A stretch of 64,000 nucleotides of DNA from Sisyra terminalis. Its lineage: Eukaryota > Arthropoda > Insecta > Neuroptera > Sisyridae. A program made the translations under genes and the position numbers. The DNA is taken from contig OY292278.1 of assembly GCA_958496175.1 (NCBI GenBank), positions 33,232,001 through 33,296,000 of the forward strand, given 5' to 3'. Shown here piece after piece: positions 11,378-23,515 of this stretch; the stretch's first letter is position 1, and every line of letters begins with the position of its first letter. Below the pieces are notes generated by a model. It was not told the DNA's origin. It ran no database searches and saw only the letters and a list, made by a program, of their open reading frames with translations.

Positions 11378-13005
11378 CAACATTTTTTTGTACTTTTGTT
11401 GTTATAACAAAATTTGAGTTCAAACTTTCTAAGATTTCATATGTCGGTTTTTTTCAAGTTCTCAATGATACAGCAAAAAGTTTTTACTTCTGTATTCCCA
11501 TACTTGGTTTTTCTGCTCCTAACATTTTGGTTCAAATATCTATTTCAATATTTTTCTTTTATGACAAGAAGTGCTAGGTAAACAAATAACAAAATTTTAA
11601 CAAAAAAAAAAAAATAAGAATTGGATATTTTAATAAGAAGATAAAATGGTTATAGCATTCAGCAAGACATAGGAAAAAAATTGTAAATATAAGTTGAACT
11701 TTTTTTAATATTTCATAGAAAATTCGTTTTGTAATGATATCAAATATAAAATTTAAAAAAATACTGTTCAATGTTTCATGTAGATTTAAATTCATCTGCA
11801 ATGAATAAAACATTTGAACAAAAAAAAGTATAAGCCATCAACGAGGAAAAATTTATTTTGCTCAAACAAGACAAAGTTGTCTCGAATGGACATATATCAT
11901 GATAAATGAACCTTCTTAAGTTCAGGATATTGGAAGGAAAAAATATATAAAAAAATCACATTGAAACTTTTCTACTTTATACAATCTTTTGCTGAAAATC
12001 GAAATGAATAATATTTTCTCCTAACGAGTTTTTGAATTCCAACGATGGACACATCATTTCTCGTACAAATTAGTTCGCTTACAAGTTCGATCATTTAATG
12101 CGACTTTATTACATTATTCATTTTTTCACGCAAAGCTCGCGAGTGTTAATCGAAAATACAGCTCCGTTCCTCTCCGGTACTTCCTGCTTCGTTTCATTAG
12201 TTTGTTCTATGTATTTAAATCGCTAATTGAAAAACTAGTTTAATCTAAATTTAAAATCAGTTTTCAGTGTTGTCAACTATAGATTTTTACCTCACTATTG
12301 CTGTACTACTATTCTGATGTGGTACCATCGTAAAAAAAAAAATACTAGTCATACCATTGAATTAGTATTTTGGTAGAAACTTTTGTATGGACTTATCAAA
12401 ACAAGGAGACCATAAAAACCACTTAAAAACCATATCAAATATTAGAAAAAAATTGGTATTTTTAGATTCAATTTATATCTTCATTTAACGCAATTACAAT
12501 TACTTGTTGGTTTGATTTGAATTCCAATAAACATTGATTTTTTTGATTGATCTCTGCTACTGAGAAAACAATTTTACTACTCCATTTTATCGGAACATCT
12601 TTAAATTATTGGCAAAAATTTTAAATTATCAGTATTTACAAGTTTATTTTTCAAGACAATACTATAACATCAAAAATATGATCATTGCTTGGTTTAAACA
12701 ATAAAAACATAAGAAAATGAAATGAAGTGTTTAAAGAAATTAATTAGTTTATTTTTTTTTTGCTAAATCTTTCATGTTTGGAATAACTGGTAATCAATAT
12801 TGTAGTGACTGTGTGGCGCAGTACTGTATAATCGTTTTTATAGTCAAGTATCATAAATGTCTTAACCGCAATTGGCATATCGACAAGAAACTGTTGAAAA
12901 AATAATTTATATTCAACTAGCATTTTGAATAGTCAAACTAAATAAAACTATTAAATACAGATTTTTATATTTCTAAGGAATATTCCACACATTTTTTATG
13001 AATCT

Positions 13006-13160
13006 AGTGCAACGATGGCGAACCTTTTTGAGGCGTGGGTCAAATTTGTTTATATTTTTTTTAGTACTAACTTGAGGGTTAATATTACGCATGGTGCTCA
13101 TTAGCGCTACACAAAGTGAAACAGAGAGGGCGTGATACAAGTGTGCCATGAAGTCCTTTT
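13006..13160 (-). mobile_element. hAT-like element fragment, family B, copy 2
   Basis: The plus strand begins GATGGCGAACCTTTTTGAGG followed by GTGGGTCAAATTTG, TTTAGTACTAAC, CATTAGCGC and GAAACAGAGAGGG. These match, in the same order, the reverse complement of the right half of the element at 38584-38827. The far end was not found in the expected place, so it is truncated or larger than the 244-base copy. Two overlapping minus frames of 68 and 86 codons here are repeat sequence, not genes. Confidence 0.55.
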
Positions 13161-13714
13161 CTATAAACATTATAAACAACTGGTTGCCTAACCATATTGG
13201 GGCAGTTAAAAAGTTCGTAGGGGTCAGTTTCTGACCAACGTGTATATCGTAACCCCAAGGATACAGTTAAGCGGCTCATGTTGTATATAGCTGATGCTTT
13301 CTTAAAGGTGAATTTAGGGGGGGAGGGACTCGTGCCATGTGCCACATGAGCGTAACACGAAATGCAACACTCTTCTACTGCCCATTGACGCCGACCAATA
13401 ATACTATGGTAGTACTTTTCAATACAATTCCGAACAATGTTAGATTACTATTGTCAATTATTGTTGAAGTTGTTAATATAAAAAGTATAAATATTATCCA
13501 AAAGCACCTACAATAAACAAAAATTGTTCCTCCAACTCCTTATCTCTTTTAGTTTATAATTGTCATTAATGAATTTTATTACAAATAATATTGAAGATTT
13601 GAAACGATCACACTTCGACCGAGTTCATTGAAGTAAATAGACCGATGGAGAGCGATAGGATCTCTGAATCGGATTTGGAGTCAAAAAAAGTTAAACATGA
13701 GTTAACTCTATACC

Positions 13715-13760
13715 AGTGACGGCGAAACTATGACCCGTGGGTCATAGGTCATGTATTTAA
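13715..13760 (+). mobile_element. hAT-like element end, family B, copy 3 (fragment)
   Basis: The stretch beginning CAGTGACGGCGAAACTATGACC matches the left end of the family B element at 38584 (CAGTGATGGCAAACCAATGACC). Homology fades before the family A sequence begins at about 13779, so this is an end fragment next to another element. Confidence 0.45.
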
Positions 13761-13859
13761 AATTGAAATTATAGTGACGAAAAAACTGAACTTTGCAGTC
13801 GACAATAGCGATAATAATTGTACGAATACAATATTATAAATAATTTTATTACATTTGAT

Positions 13860-14070
13860 CGGTGGTTCTTAGCCAGGATTCAATTGAACCTTAGGGGCTC
13901 GGAAAGTCAGTCTCGCGGGCTCGGCGGATATCTTGTTTGAATGGATCGTTCTTTGTTCTGATTGGTTTTGTTAATTTCATGCATCAATGTTTAGAATATA
14001 CCTACATTTTGAATTTGAAAAAGTCATATATTTTTCAATTTCTGTTCTTCCAATTAGGTAAAAACCACTA
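13860..14070 (+). mobile_element. hAT-like MITE, family A, copy 3
   Basis: It starts CGGTGGTTCTTAGCCAGG and ends near TAAAAACCACTA. The interior GAAAGTCAGTCTCGCGGGC stretch matches the other copies. Its left flank (13779-13859) also contains the TTTGCAGTCGACAATAGCGATAA stretch shared with the copies at 1.75 and 2.2 kb, so that flank belongs to the family. Confidence 0.6.
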
Positions 14071-15884
14071 CACTATGCTTTAACTATTAAGAACTATATC
14101 TAAACGTATTTTGAGAAGCATGAAAAAAGTTTTAACATTTCTAATTTTCACAAGATTTAAAAAAAAATGAAATTTATGAACGTATTTTTTAAGATAGACT
14201 TTTTGGAAACAAAAGATCAAATTGTTTGGATACCACAGCAGTAATTTTGATGTAAATCGTTGTATTTCACTAACTATGACAGTGCTTTCCATACAGAATT
14301 AGGATTTTCAATAATGAATCTTTCCAGGAGGAAGATTAAGAGAAAGAGTGACTATTTTTTGCTAAAACTAATCATTACTTTTTAACTATCCTAAATTTAA
14401 TAAGTCCTAGTAAGTGAAAAGTGTTATATTAAATAAAAATGCGTTAAGTGGTTTTCAAGGAAATAGCTCCTTAATTGGGTCGTCTTTTTAAATCTTTGTT
14501 GTGCCTTCTATGAAATTAGATATAACGTAAAAAAATCATATATAATATATAATGTTTCGATAAATCCTGTGCAAAAAAACTATTCGAATAAAGTCTAAAA
14601 TAATACAGAAAATGTGGAAAAATCAATTATTTTTGCTTTTTACTTTGGAAAGTAAAATATACCTGCATGATTTTTGTTTCATTCAAATATTAAATTTGAA
14701 ATTTATTTCTTTGATGAATAACCTATGTAGCTATATCGTATAACTTATTTTTTTTAATTTCTTTATTAAATACAGCAAGTTTCAACTATTATTAATTCAA
14801 TTATTATTCAATAATTCAATACGGTACTCAAAAAAGAAATTGAGTTCTACGATATAATGATTCATTAATTTATTAGTTGTGACAACTGATAGTTGAATAT
14901 AACCACATTGGACAACTATACCTACTTCTTTATATTTTGGGGTAGTTTTATTTATAAATAAATGTATTATTTAAAGCTTATGAAACTTACATAAAACGTA
15001 GTTAAAACGACAAATGGGATAATTCTTATTTGAGCTATTTTCATATTTACTTAGGCCAAAAAATTCAATTATTTTAGAATGTTGACATAAAAGAAATCCT
15101 AAAAGAACATTTCATCATTTTTTTAATTATAAAATATTGATTGTTAATATTGCTTTCAAATTTTTACTATTTCAAATATTTTCAATCTCAACAGGAAATT
15201 ACATTATCCCCTTATTTTCAGTGCCAATAGATGAAATAAAACCTTGAATATTTTTGTTATTTTTATTGTTTTAAAGTGCCATTTACATACAGTAGAATAA
15301 ATAATATATGAATTTTGATTTTATAGCTACAATGGCGTAAAAAAGAATTAAAAAAGCACTTTGATATTAATTATGATAAAATTAGATTATAATGTACCGG
15401 TTTGTTTCAAAGCAACAAATTTATTAAATTTATTCGGAAAAGTAGCTATATATTTCACTAGTTTTTTGTTGAAAATTTTTGTCGATATTTTAGTAGCATG
15501 AGATTATTGCATTGATGTAAAATAGACGTATAAATTACGATATCAGAGCCAGACATACTTTTCATTTGTACAGTGTTTGCTTTTTTCCAAATAAATGTAA
15601 CATTTTCAAAGAAAAAGTATATTTTTGCTTGCTAAGATAGCGGGAATTGGCTGACACCAGACAGATGAACAGCGTTATCGAATGTCGTGATGCTTCAAAA
15701 GGTTCAATCTTTTCAATAGAAGCAAACTTATTGGGGTTGGGGTCGTGCAGAGTATAGAATCACATTCGGGTGTGTTGGAGTGTGGTTTGTGTCTACGTAG
15801 TTGTATAACATACAAGAAGTATATACATATAAATTTGAGTGCATTATAGATTGGTTATTCCATGTTTCAAAGTAGCATACTGAC

Positions 15885-16018
15885 CGCTATTCCATTGACC
15901 TGGAAGGACAATTCAGCCGGAGGTCGAGACGGTGGTGAAGTGCAGTTGGCACGCAGAGTTTCCCCCAGAGTGTAACGATCCCGTTCGGCAAATACTACCG
16001 GAGGACTTTCTGGGAGTT
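15885..16018 (-). CDS. beat-family gene, exon 4 (linker and first half of Ig domain 2)
   Basis: This exon encodes residues 134-178. It opens ELPESPPVVFAERDRY, the hinge between the two Ig domains, then LGETLRANCTSPPSRPPAEL and FQVNGIA. Cys159 is the first cysteine of Ig2, and Asn158-Cys-Thr is a third N-glycosylation sequon. Acceptor TTTTCTAG precedes 16018; the donor at 15884 reads GTCAGT, weaker than the others but usable. The 134 bases plus one from exon 3 make 45 whole codons, ending in phase 0. The SPPSRPPAELS motif is strongly conserved in Beat proteins as far as I recall. Only 2.1 kb separates this exon from exon 3, by far the shortest intron here. Confidence 0.93.
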
Positions 16019-17530
16019 CTAGAAAACGAGGAACATCATCATCAATATTGGCAGCGCCAAACTATTTACTTTATATGACCAAAAGGACGTCTTTATGATA
16101 CATTTACAATACATGTAAGAGTATAGTTTAAGTGAACGATAGTGGAATATTTAACAAAGATTTAATCTACATTGAAAGTCTTGAAGAGTCTACGACTTTG
16201 ACTGATATATTTTATTAGAATTTTCATTTTAAAATTTCGAACATTGGTATTTTTTTCCATGTGATATGTTTCAAAATATGATCTATTCTGCCTTGAGTCA
16301 AGGAATCATTTTTACCTATCACTTTAGATTTTTAACTTCTTCTTAAAAACTTATATAGTCTACAGCTATATTGCTGAAGTTTTTTTTTCTTTATAATTTA
16401 ATAGTTTAGTGATCCGCCTTTAAAACTTTTACATTAACTTTCAGATGTCGTATGTATTTCAGCAGGGTTGATTTTTGTGGTATCTTTAAAAATAACGAAA
16501 TAAAAATTGGTTCTGGATAAATGTTTTTCTTTAACATTTTAAGACTAAAAATAAACGGTTAAGTGTTCAATAATAAAAAAAAATATGAAAAAATAAAAAT
16601 AACAATCGTTATTTTTCCTTGAAAGGAAAAGAAATATTTAAAAAAACTGTAGTAAATTTTCAAATGTTATTAATATTCTCTTTTACAAAAGAGCTAATAA
16701 CGTTGAAAAAAATTATGAATGCTGATTTTTGGATATAGCCACTCTATCGGTATTTCAGTCAGCGTAACAGCAGTAGGCTACCGGTGCGGATTGCATTTAT
16801 TTGTACGCATCTTATTTGTACAGGTGAAATATATTTTTTTTATTTACAAATTTTGTTTTTGTATCATCTGCCTCTTGGAAATAATTGCAATGTGTCACAC
16901 TTACAACACTCGTGGGTAAGTTGTGTCCAATGACCAATGACATAAAGATAAAAAAGAAGTACTAAAACCATATCATTGATTTTATAAACAAAAATTAATT
17001 CACGTATATTACTTAGTTTTCATTGTTTCTCATACCCATACCCATACTTATCCATAGGTTAAAAAGGCGTTTAAATGATCCATGTTAATTAATATGTTAA
17101 TAATATGTTATGAATATTGAAATATTTCATAGAAATATTGAAATTCTTTTAAAAAAATACTTTTTTTATACAATTGTATCTGTTACATTATTAACAACAA
17201 TGAAAACGTCTGGCATCCATAAATTTATGACTGTTAAATCAAATATATCTCCATAAAAATGGCTTTCGTGTGATCATTTTAAGATTTATTTTTTAACTGA
17301 ACAAATAAGATGGGTACAAATAGATGTAATTAATTTAGGCAACCAGACTACCCTTACGCTGACCAAAAGATAGATATAGTGGCTTTATCCAAAAATCAGC
17401 TTTCTTAAATTTCTTTATTTTTAACGTTCCTAGTTCCTGGACATGTTTTGATTTGCTATATTTGCGTAAGGATTTTTTAATTTTGATTTTATTTTGTTTT
17501 TAATTTTTGTGCAACATATTTCATTGATAT

Positions 17531-17857
17531 CCCGACTTCTCTAGGCTCTATTTAATTCTAAATAACTTCAATTTTACTTAAATTGTAACCTAGTTTAATT
17601 TTTAGTTACATCAATTAATAAGAATTATTCATAATAATTGGGGAAACTGATGAAACATGGTGCACAAAATGAAAAAATTGAAATAAAAAAAAAAACTCTA
17701 AAAAAAAAGAATGTAAATAATTATTTAACAATGGTGGAAAAGAACTATCAAACGATCAAAGAACCATCAAAATATTAATTCACATAGTTTAATTTTAGCT
17801 AGTCAATTTGATAAGTTAAATTAATGTTATTTAGAATTAAATAGTACTAGAAGTCGG
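17531..17857. mobile_element. inverted-repeat (MITE-like) element
   Basis: The left arm begins CCCGACTTCT and contains CTATTTAATTCTAAATAACTT; the right arm, reverse complemented, begins CCGACTTCTAGTAC and contains CTATTTAATTCTAAATAACAT. Arms of about 75 bases diverge inward. The interior carries GATGAAACATGGTGCACAAAATG and AAAGAATGTAAATAATTAT, which recur at 17865-17965. Confidence 0.55.
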
Positions 17858-17859
17858 AA

Positions 17860-17965
17860 AGTCGATGAAACACGTTGTACAAAAATAAAAAATTCCCAAA
17901 ACAAAGAGAATGTAAATAATTATAAACTATGCTAAAGAACCATTAAAGTATTAAATTTCAATCAT
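17860..17965 (+). repeat. dispersed repeat R, copy 2
   Basis: GATGAAACACGTTGTACAAAA, CCCAAAACAAAGAGAATG and TAAATAATTATAAACTATG match, in order, the interior of the element at 17531-17857 and a third copy at about 23455-23515. Confidence 0.5.
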
Positions 17966-18113
17966 TTTTATACAATATGCATCGAACTAAAACAATTATA
18001 TGACACAAAATGAAACGATCCATTGTTATCAACTTATTTTTTTGGATCATTTGTTGAATTTTAACATTTTACTATAAAAGGGTTTGTTGTTTTTAAATAA
18101 AAATATTTCTTAC

Positions 18114-18249
18114 CAATAACGGTCATTTGCTGCCAAATAATGGCCGTAGAAAACAAGGGTGCGTCAGTTGTGACCTCACAACTAAAATTCCCGGACAACC
18201 CAAACGAAACGTCTCTTAAAACCACCTGACTGGAATTCGAGAGGTCTTC
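18114..18249 (-). CDS. beat-family gene, exon 3 (second half of Ig domain 1)
   Basis: This exon encodes residues 89-133. It starts EDLSNSSQVVLRDV in phase 0 after exon 2 and contains the second cysteine of Ig1 (Cys112, in SGNFSCEVTTDAPLFST). Cys45 and Cys112 would form the domain disulfide. Two N-glycosylation sequons are visible, Asn93 (NSS) and Asn109 (NFS). The acceptor is TTTTGCAG before 18249 and the donor GTAAGA begins at 18113. The 136-base length leaves one base, G, which completes Glu134 with exon 4. The SGNFSCEV and DAPLFSTA wording is what led me to favour the Beat-II subgroup over Beat-I, III, IV, V, VI or VII; a tree is needed to confirm it. Confidence 0.93.
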
Positions 18250-21039
18250 CTGCAAAATAAAATTTGTATTTAATTTCCAAAAATCTAAAGAGCTTTTAGC
18301 AAAATAATCTCACAACACTGTTTTCACAAATGGGATAAGTCTGGATGTATCTTTGTGTATGTATCAATGAAAATTAGACAAAGGAGTACAAAAGAAAATG
18401 ATATGTAAATTAAAGATAGGCATTAACAAGCAGCTTATACTAATTAAACGCGATAAAATATGTATGAAAGAAAAGTGTATAAGAAAATTTTGAAGCTTAT
18501 CTTTTGTCGGGAACGGAAATGAAGATTTGAATTAAATTATTTACGCATTTTAATCTTGAGAAAGATGGAATTTAACAGAACCAGACATATTTAATATAGG
18601 ATTATTAGTTCCTGCCCTTTTCTGCTTGCGTTTGGGAGTTTAACAACTTTATAAGTACAATGAAGGTTAACCATTGCAACAACGATTTCTGTTCTTGCGT
18701 AGGGGTGTGCGATAAATCTTTCAAGGATTCTTTAATATTTTACAATTTTTTTACATGTCTTGAAATTTATTTGTGAAATTACAGTTAATTTGAAAGGAAT
18801 CGTTGCTGTTAATAGTGAAAAAAAATATATGATCGTATGACTTTATGATGTAATAAATAAATTTAGAATGACAAAGTCAATAGTCAATATGAGAGTAAAT
18901 TGGATTTTGTCGTCTTTTTGCGGTCATATATTTTTCACATGAAATACGGATTGTTTATGTCAAGAGAAATATGCTTGTAATAAATTGTTATTTTTAGAAT
19001 AAATCATAAATAATAGACTCATATAAAACTATTTATGTTTTATCAATTGATCTAAAAATAAAAATTTGTTTTCGTTTGGAAAATTGGAAGAATGAATATT
19101 TTTTGTCAAAAAGAAGTACAAACATTCTATATTTTAAATATTGTTTACAGAAATATTCATAAACCTAAGCATATATATCAATTTTCCATTGAATACTTTA
19201 AAACAAAAAAATCGACCGTTTTGGAAGTACTAAAGTCTTCAATTTATTTAAAAGATATATGTTTAAATCAATGTAAAAGAATGAATCTTACATTTTCATT
19301 AATTCAAGTATATCAATCAAAAATATGTAACTTTACCATAAGGTCATATTATACTTTATTTGATTAATGCTCTCCTTTTTGGCCATTTGGATATTTTGCC
19401 GTTGAATTGTCAAGGAACAAGTAGATATTCACATTGGTATATATAGTATAATATGTTGATTTGCCTTTGGACAATATTAATTTAACTATATAAACATAAT
19501 TTGTAATTAAATCGATAAGCGTAATTCATGATACAACAGAGAATACATATGACAAATTCATTAGACATAATCTATTGATTTTGAAGACCTTTCCATTATA
19601 GGTACTCCCCCCTATAGTAAATACTTCAAAAAATTAAAAAATTAAAATTCAAAAATCACATCGCACAATAAAAAAAAATATTTTTAATGTTTTCTTCACT
19701 CGGAGTTCAATTCTACCAACTTTGGGTCGAGTAGCACTAATATGGTGACAAAAAACTTTTATTAGCTAGCTTAAACTTTCATGTTCAAAATAGTTATAAA
19801 AATTTGCTTTTGACAAAATTAATCTTGTTAAACTTATCGTATATTTTTTTTTAAATATTTGTGTCTCAACAATAAAATCTATTTTTTATAATTTATTTAT
19901 AAAAGTACTAATAAGTTGAATATTTTATTAAACTTGCAAATCGATGAATGTGAAGAGAATCATGTGGTATTTGAATAAGGTTTCTTGGACTACATCTAAT
20001 AGGTGAGTTCTAGAGTATCCTTCTACAAAGATCAGTACTAATTATCAAGCATCAGAAAGAAATCTAGATAAAAGGTAAGTAAATGAACCTTAAAAGACAT
20101 GTTACATCCAAGTTTATGGTATTGTTTAGTAGTGTTTTAACTATTGAATGTAGTTATCATCTCGTTTGTTCCTAGAAGTCCATGAGTGACTCAATTTAAA
20201 GTCTTCCAAGCTTCTTTTTCTTTCCCGGAAGATTTCGGGGTTTTCCTGGATTTTAAAATCCAGTATCTTTTACAATATGCCAAATTTGTGGCTCAAAGAA
20301 TCCTCTCTTAAACTTTTGCTTCACTGAGATCGTGGAATTTATTTTTTAAGTACATACTTGAATACTAGACCTTCTTGATTGAAAATATTGACAAAACAAA
20401 ATTTTAGTTTAACGAAACTTTGACTACAAAAGCACTTAAAAATAGAAAAAAAATGAACAGTTTTAACAGGGAAAATATAAAACTTTAAATGACAATGGCG
20501 ACGAATAACTTTATACAGTTTGATAGGTAACCAACAAATTCAGGCGAGTAAACTGATAAATACAATAGCCTAGTTGAATCTTAAAGTATATATATATTTC
20601 GTTGGATAGATCATTGTATTTTAAAAACAAGATTAGAAGACCATTTTAAAGGCCATTTCGTTATTGATGAGCTATTTTTGAATCTAAAACAATTTCCTGT
20701 TGCACAATGTTATTTTAGTTGGAAAATTTGAGAAATAAAATATAACCCGACAAATCAATCAAATGCAAATAAGCCAAGCTTTCATAAAAAGTTTCGTGTT
20801 TCAAGGAAGCAAATTTTAAAATAAAGTATAAAGAAGAATATTAAAGTGTACAAACATTGTTCTACGTTCCTTGTATTTCTTCAAATAACTGAGAAAAGAG
20901 CGCCATAGCTATAATCAGTAAACTAAAAATTTGTGTATCGAAAAATTTTCTATTGCTTTACTATATTGTGTTTTATTTTTTTAGAATTTTCCATTGCATT
21001 GTTGAAAATTTAGAAAAAGGGGACAAATTTTTACATTTT

Positions 21040-21420
21040 ATTCTTCTTCTTTCTGCAGGTTTTTGGTACTTTATCTATTACGGTTCTCATATTTTCTTCG
21101 GTCTGCCCACACTATTTCTTTCCAAAGATTAGTTGAGAATTGTTCATTTTTCCCTCTTCTATCCTTCCACCTCTATGAATTTGTGATATTATCTTCCATT
21201 CTGTAGGTAATGAGTGTTCAGTAAGCAACTTTATTTGGTTAAGTAATTGTTTGGGGAATCTCTTCCTCTGCTATGTTTACTATCCACTTTTTCTTCAACT
21301 ATAAGCAATTCCATTTCTCCAGTTTTCTAGCTATATGACCTAAGTACCTCAAATATGTCTTATTTATCTTATTTATGAATCTATGATGTGCGTTTAGTTC
21401 TTACAAAATAGATTTATTAC
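21040..21420 (-). mobile_element. LINE 3'-end remnant, heavily decayed
   Basis: On the minus strand, broken frames read YLRYLGHIARKLEKW, then RWKDRRGKNEQF and NLWKEIVWADRRKYENRN, ending close to an A/G-rich stretch (AGAAAGAAGAAG). The YLGH block followed by a basic segment and a Trp-rich tail is usual for the C terminus of several insect LINE polyproteins. Stops and shifts are frequent. It lies back to back with the Jockey-like fragment at 21600. Confidence 0.45.
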
Positions 21421-21599
21421 TTCATTTCTCTATTCATGTGACTATTAGTTTGCGTCTGTATGAACATTATGCATACTCATAGTTCAAAGGTAACAATATT
21501 TATAATTATTCTCTTAGGCAGCTTTTTGACCTAACTTTTTATTGCATGTTCTTTCCATTTAATCTGCATTATTTTAATTTTTCGTTCATTTTAAATATA

Positions 21600-22200
21600 C
21601 TGTACCTAATTTATACGGCAGATCTGCACATTACTGATAATGTGGTAATTGCAACGTATGCGGATGACACTGCGATCATGGCGACAGATCAATGCCCACA
21701 GGTTGCGACCGAAAAATTACAAAGAGCCCTCAACGATCTAGAACCATGGCTTAATAAATGGCAAATAAAAGTCAATGAAGCCAAATCTATGCATGTGATA
21801 TTCACTACTCGGCGAAATACCTGTCCACCGGTATATCTCAACAACCATCAGGTGCCGCAGGCGACAGAAGTCAAGTATCTCGGAATGCACTTGGACAGAA
21901 GACTAACGTGGCGGAGACTTATAGCTGCCAAAAGAGACCAGCTTAAAGCCAAATGCTATCAACTGCAGTGGCTGATTGGTTGGAGGTCGCAATTGTCCCT
22001 GGACAATAAACTATTGATATACAAAGTAATTTTGAAACCAGTCTGGACTTACGGCATCCAACTGTGGGGAACACCTAGTAACTCCACTATGGAGATCATC
22101 CAGCGCTTTCAGTCTAAGACTCTCAGGCTCATTACGAACGCCCCATAGTATATCACTAACCACGACAAACATAAAGACCTGAAGGTGGCCTGAATTGCCT
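21600..22200 (+). mobile_element. LINE reverse-transcriptase fragment (Jockey-like), 5' truncated
   Basis: From about 21610 the frame reads YTADLHITDN, then the catalytic YADD box (21657-21668) and DTAIMATD. After that come LNDLEPWLNKWQIKVNEAKS, EVKYLGMHLDRRLTWRR, LIYKVILKPVWTYGIQLWG and RFQSKTLRLITNAP. These are the palm, thumb and connection regions of a non-LTR retrotransposon reverse transcriptase, closest to the Jockey group by wording. The frame stops at 22146-22148 where the family normally has Trp, and homology fades by about 22200. The endonuclease and most of the fingers are missing, so this is a dead 5'-truncated copy. The codons before 21600 are unrelated flank. It is relatively recent compared with the other remnants, since 160 or more codons remain open. 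Confidence 0.85.
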
Positions 22201-23454
22201 CACAAGGAGTAAGTTCAAGGAACTGATTTCATTCAATATAGAGTCAATATAGAGCGCGGATGTAGATCAGATTTGCTCATTGTCCAGGGACAAATTGCAA
22301 ATATATGAAAACAGGGGAAAAAAATTCAAATATATAAATTTCTCTTTTTTTGTCTCTGTTTCTTATTTTATCTAGGTTTGTGCAACCATTTACTTTTCTA
22401 AGAAAAACGCCATCTTTTGTGCTTGCTTTCGGCGTTCTTCTTATATGTCGTCATCCGTTTTACGTCTTCCAACAAAGAACATTAGAATTATAGTAATAAT
22501 ACTATAATAGTTGACAACTTTTTTATTAATTAGTAATCCTGCGTAGCAATACTTTGCAGGATTATTTTTTGACATAGACAGTAGAACGTTAACACATACA
22601 GTTGTGGTACTCGTTTTTGAAGTTTCTCTACTCTACTATAAAGAAAATATTGTCTTCCCAAAATAAACACAATTAAGTATAAATAATATTACACTAAAAT
22701 CTAAAAATCTACAATAGTTGAAAAATAGTTTAGGATATTTGTATATTTGCATTTATAAACGTACCAGGAACTACTCAAGAGTGTTTATCGGTAATAAAAG
22801 GTGTTAAACGGTAAAGGGTATATAAGGGAAACAGAATTCATAAAGGATCAAATCGATATAGTTCGATATAGATGTGCTCGATGAATGGAAGTGACAATAA
22901 GCTACTTAAATGTATTAAATTTACGTTCTAATTTAAGTACTTTCTAATAGATAAGACAGTGTAAAAATTGATGTTACAAATTTTTGTAAAAACTGTAAAG
23001 CCCCGCCTTGCAATATGATATACTTTTTTAGATTTGACATTTGACTTTTTATAAATATATATGAAAAATTGTATAACACAAAATATATAAACGAAATTTA
23101 GAAAGACTGTGGCGAAAATTTATTTCAAGGTGTTCTTCAATATGTTTCTATAAATATTTCTTTATACTTACTTTTAAATCAAAACCTAAACTTAACTACC
23201 ATAAAAGTTGTTCATAACCATCCAACAGTCGACTTGAGCATTATAATATCACATTATCTTTTGAAAGCTGAAATATTTATTTTAAACTAAACTCATAATT
23301 TGATAATTATTTATAGTCTCTTTGTTTTGGGCATTTTATTTTTATTTTTTTTTTGTACAATACGTTTCTTCGATTGAAGAGTTACTAGCTAACCTGCTTG
23401 TAGAGGTACTATTTAATTCCTAATGTTACCGAATTAACGCTCTGTATAAAAATT

Positions 23455-23515
23455 ATAATAAAAGTTCCCGAAACAAAGAGAATATAAATAATTATATACT
23501 AGCTATGGAAATGAT
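23455..23515 (+). repeat. dispersed repeat R, copy 3
   Basis: GTTCCCGAAACAAAGAGAAT, then ATAAATAATTATATACTAGC and TATGGAAATGATCC, correspond to 17895-17950. The nearby stretch ACTATTTAATTCCTAATG resembles the element's inverted arm, so this may be the remains of a whole element. Confidence 0.5.

Larger units (their letters stand above)
1023..15884 (-). other. intron 4 of the beat-family gene (about 14.9 kb)
   Basis: This intron separates the two halves of Ig domain 2. It contains two neighbouring hAT-like MITEs, a fold-back repeat near 3.9 kb, two SINE copies in opposite directions (5.3 and 7.4 kb), paired TGACGTCA sites near 6.6 kb, a short MITE at 8.85 kb, a LINE tail at 11.2 kb and a cluster of hAT-like fragments at 13.0-14.1 kb. 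Between these I see AT-rich sequence with no recognisable gene. A slightly CpG-richer patch lies near 12.1-12.2 kb. Confidence 0.75.
16019..18113 (-). other. intron 3 of the beat-family gene (about 2.1 kb)
   Basis: This short intron lies between the exons for Ig1 and Ig2. Most of it is plain AT-rich sequence; the right part carries an inverted-repeat element (17531-17857) and an adjacent related repeat (about 17865-17965). Confidence 0.8.

Noticed and set aside
16719..16919. Hydrophobic plus-strand frame of 66 codons
   Set aside because: Hydrophobic stretches arise readily from T-rich sequence; no family resemblance.
19092..19367. Plus-strand frame of 91 codons
   Set aside because: Lys, Ile and Tyr rich as expected from AT-rich non-coding DNA; no motif.
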